Source: Pseudomonadota bacterium (GTDB lineage: Bacteria > Myxococcota_A > UBA796 > GCA-2862545). Taken from it: a stretch of DNA of 32,348 nt. Shown here piece by piece: positions 30,445 to 32,348 of this stretch (position 1 is its first letter; each line of letters begins with the position of its first letter). The notes beneath the pieces were generated by a model. That model was not told where the DNA came from. It did not search any database and was given only the letters and a program-made list of their open reading frames with translations. The translations under genes and the position numbers were made by a program. The DNA lies in NCBI GenBank assembly GCA_023954855.1, contig JAGSGY010000064.1:1-32348 (forward strand), read 5' to 3'.

Positions 30445-31174
30445 CTGGCGGGCGCGCATGGCCGAGATTGTGCGCGGAGCCGAGGATCCCGACGCGTCCT
30501 GGTTCGCCGGCGGTGTCGTGCTGGGTCCGCTCGACCAGATCGGGGTCTACCGCGACCAGTACCGTCTGCGGCTGGGTGATGCGGTGCGCGACGAACTCCC
30601 GGGCTTCTGCGCCTTGGTCGATGACGCCGAGCGGATCGATGAGCTCGTGTTCGCCTACCTCGCCGCGCATCCGTCGCAGTCGTACACGCTCAATCGCATT
30701 GCCGACGCGTTTCCCGCCTTCCTTGCCACACAGGATGTGCCGCAGGCTTGGCTCGAGATGGTCGCGCTTGACCGGGCGGTGATGGATGGATTCGAGGCTG
30801 CCGAAGGGCACACGATTCGACCCGAGCAGCTCGCGACGACTCCTCGACTTCGGCTGCAGCCCCACGTGCGCCTGCTGCGTCTTCAGCACGATGTGCATCG
30901 CTTTCGCAGCGCCGTCATCTCGGACGAGCCGCTGCCTGAACTCGCAGAGCAGGCGGTCTGCCTGGTCGTGTTTCGCCGCGCGCTGAAGATGCGTCATCTC
31001 GAGGTTCCGCCAAGCTGCCTTGCGGTGCTCGAGGCCATTGGAGAAGGCGCTGCGTTGGGCGATGCCCTGTCGGAGGCAGTCGCGGCGGGTGCGGATCCGA
31101 GCGTGTTGCAGGAACGTCTCGGGGACTGGTTTCGGCTCTTCGCGGAGCGTGATTTGGTGGAAGCTACCCGCTGA
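30431..31174 (+). CDS. DUF2063 partner protein, BufC/HvfC-like
   Basis: 247 aa from GTG at 30431, inside the maturase gene (14-base overlap); an alternative in-frame ATG at 30458 exists. The N-terminal part matches the DUF2063 pattern: ...GPLDQIGVYRDQYRLRLGDAVRDELPGFCALVDD...ELVFAYLAAHPSQSYTLNRIADAFPAFLA (each block shorter than 20 is diagnostic: IGVYRDQYRLRL, YLAAHPSQSYTLN, AFPAFLA). These proteins carry the precursor to the MNIO enzyme or form its complex, as MbnC/TglI-type partners do. The C-terminal half is helical, with EQAVCLVVFRRALKMRHLEVPPSCLAVLEAI, similar to winged-helix ends of HvfC-type proteins. Overlap implies a fixed ratio to the maturase. Confidence 0.9.
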   Translation: MLPADWRARMAEIVRGAEDPDASWFAGGVVLGPLDQIGVYRDQYRLRLGDAVRDELPGFCALVDDAERIDELVFAYLAAHPSQSYTLNRIADAFPAFLATQDVPQAWLEMVALDRAVMDGFEAAEGHTIRPEQLATTPRLRLQPHVRLLRLQHDVHRFRSAVISDEPLPELAEQAVCLVVFRRALKMRHLEVPPSCLAVLEAIGEGAALGDALSEAVAAGADPSVLQERLGDWFRLFAERDLVEATR

Positions 31175-31271
31175 ACCGCCCGCAGCGATTCATCTAGCGG
31201 CGTTGACATTCCCCAGACAGACCCGCGGGGCCCCCCAACTTCGGTGCTAGAATGCGCCCCGCGAGGGTGCC

Positions 31272-32348
31272 ATGCTTCGATTCGACTTCTTCTTGGCGCT
31301 GTTCGCGCTGCTGCTCAGCGCGACCGCGGATGCCAGACCGCGGGACTGCCGGCCGAACACGGACCTTAGCTCCTACATCGACAACGGCACCTACAGCGGC
31401 AATCTCTGCGGCTCTCGCGACCAGACCGCCGGCTCCTGCGGCAGCTCCGGTGAGGAAGAGGGCTTTCTGATCACGGCCCCCTCGGATGGCCAGCTGCGCC
31501 TCACGACCGACGGAAGCACCTTCGACACCATTCTCTACGTGCGCGAAGGCGACTGCGATGGCGTCGAGCTTGGCTGTGACGACGACGGCGGCGCCGGCAG
31601 CCAGAGCACGCTTCTGATCGATGTGACCGCCGGCCAGGTCTACTCGGTCGTCGTCGAGGGGTACGGAAGTGCCTGTGGCGACTTCGATCTGACCATGGAG
31701 ATGATCGACTGCTCCACGCCAGGCAACGACCTGACCTCCTACGTCAACAACGGGGTCTTCTCGGGCAACACCTGTGGCGAAGGGGACGACTCTTCTCCCG
31801 GATGCAGTAGCGGCGGAGAAGAGGTCGCGTACTCCTTCGTGGCCCCGATCGACGGCATTCTCACGGGGCACACCGACGGCAGCGACTTCGACACTGTGAT
31901 GTACCTCCGCGAGGCGACTTGCTCCGGCACTGAGCTCGACTGCGATGACGATGGCGGCAGCACCAGCGGCTCGAGCCGGGTGTCGGCGGCAGTGCGTGCG
32001 GGCGTCGAGTACTGGGTGTTCGTCGAGGGCTACAACAGCGGCTGTGGCGACTTCGACCTCACGCTCGAGATCACCGATGGGTCGTGTGCGCCCACGGACG
32101 TGCGTGCTGAGCTCAGCTGCAGCTCGGACCTGTTTGGTGAGACGACCTCCGGTGGCTCGAACGAGCTTAGCGACTACACCTGTGGCAGCCCGATTGCGCC
32201 GCTCACACAGGGCAACCAAGAGGCGATCTACACCTTCACACCGCAGTCTACGGGCTCTGTGACCTTCCTGCTCGATGGCATGTCGAACGACCAGGATCTC
32301 TACGTGCTCGAGGACGGCTGCTCATCGGCCTACTGCATCGAAGGGGCG
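31272..32348 (+). CDS. Secreted Cys-rich repeat protein (partial, runs off window)
   Basis: 359 codons visible, no stop. Signal peptide MLRFDFFLALFALLLSATADA. At least two beta-sandwich repeats of about 110-120 residues follow, each starting DLSSYIDNGTYSG or DLTSYVNNGVFSG, then a GEE(E/V) motif, DGSTFDTILYVRE or DGSDFDTVMYLRE, GCDDDGG or DCDDDGG, VVEGY or VFVEGY, and SACGDFDLT or SGCGDFDLT. A third, more divergent unit begins near SCAPTDVRAEL. The conserved acidic loop (CDDDGG) may bind calcium. The fold resembles PPC-like domains of myxobacterial exoproteins; no enzyme motif is visible. It starts 97 bases after the DUF2063 gene; a TAGAAT just upstream (31248-31253) may be its -10. The ATG has weak SD support (GAGGG). 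Confidence 0.8.
   Translation, partial: MLRFDFFLALFALLLSATADARPRDCRPNTDLSSYIDNGTYSGNLCGSRDQTAGSCGSSGEEEGFLITAPSDGQLRLTTDGSTFDTILYVREGDCDGVELGCDDDGGAGSQSTLLIDVTAGQVYSVVVEGYGSACGDFDLTMEMIDCSTPGNDLTSYVNNGVFSGNTCGEGDDSSPGCSSGGEEVAYSFVAPIDGILTGHTDGSDFDTVMYLREATCSGTELDCDDDGGSTSGSSRVSAAVRAGVEYWVFVEGYNSGCGDFDLTLEITDGSCAPTDVRAELSCSSDLFGETTSGGSNELSDYTCGSPIAPLTQGNQEAIYTFTPQSTGSVTFLLDGMSNDQDLYVLEDGCSSAYCIEGA

Noticed and set aside
31203-31253. TTGACA and TAGAAT as a promoter of the Cys-rich repeat gene
   Set aside because: The spacer is 39 bases, far too long; at most TAGAAT alone may be used with a poor -35.

Overview
The window looks like chromosomal DNA of a high-GC, Gram-negative bacterium of the Myxococcota or a related deltaproteobacterial lineage. 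The evidence is a trypsin-like protease with a MYXO-CTERM-type tail (GCGC, membrane segment, RRR), an elongation factor G with the HIDSGKTT G1 motif of the spirochaete/planctomycete/deltaproteobacterial (mitochondrial EFG1-like) subfamily, many lipoproteins and multiheme cytochromes, and Cys-rich repeat proteins. No rRNA, tRNA, CRISPR array, integrase or insertion sequence was seen.

Region 1 (1-13732) is a respiratory nitrogen-oxide island built around a 336-bp divergent control region (4963-5298). To the left, on the minus strand, runs porin - nirK (copper nitrite reductase fused to cytochrome c) - nirV (FGE-like) - sco (copper chaperone). To the right, on the plus strand, runs a tightly overlapping operon: tetraheme lipoprotein - FeS subunit (NrfC type) - NrfD - napD - napA - napB (four haem motifs instead of two) - small ferredoxin - unknown protein - nnrS - small membrane protein. 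Nitrate would be reduced to nitrite by NapA and nitrite to NO by NirK, with NnrS as NO-stress protection. Electrons probably reach Nap through the NrfCD-type module, because no NapC or NapGH is present in the window. The control region holds a near-perfect sigma-54 promoter for the nirK operon and a second sigma-54-like site abutting the nap operon start. Left of sco lies a possible mini transcription unit (promoter, perfect palindrome, 41-codon ORF, terminator).

Region 2 (13722-20296, minus strand) holds fusA, a RecA-like ATPase fused to a SLOG-type domain, a diheme cytochrome lipoprotein and a class A penicillin-binding protein.

Region 3 (20497-27914) holds two related Ala/Glu-rich lipoproteins with a common tail motif, a TetR regulator, a small membrane protein, TesB thioesterase, a zinc-ribbon/TPR protein overlapping an RsmB-type rRNA methyltransferase, a lipoprotein with a carboxypeptidase-regulatory-like domain, and an amidohydrolase that has lost several metal ligands.

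Region 4 (28016-32348) holds the MYXO-CTERM protease, then the most interesting locus: a three-gene MNIO (DUF692) RiPP operon. Its precursor is a lipoprotein with an Ala/Glu-rich spacer and a duplicated core (NSCKGxNxCKGKGGC, twice), followed by the MNIO maturase and a DUF2063 partner, behind a good promoter (TTGACA-N18-TAGGCT). By analogy with bufferins this may be a copper-handling modified peptide; its link to the copper enzymes of region 1 is inference only. A Cys-rich secreted repeat protein runs off the right end.
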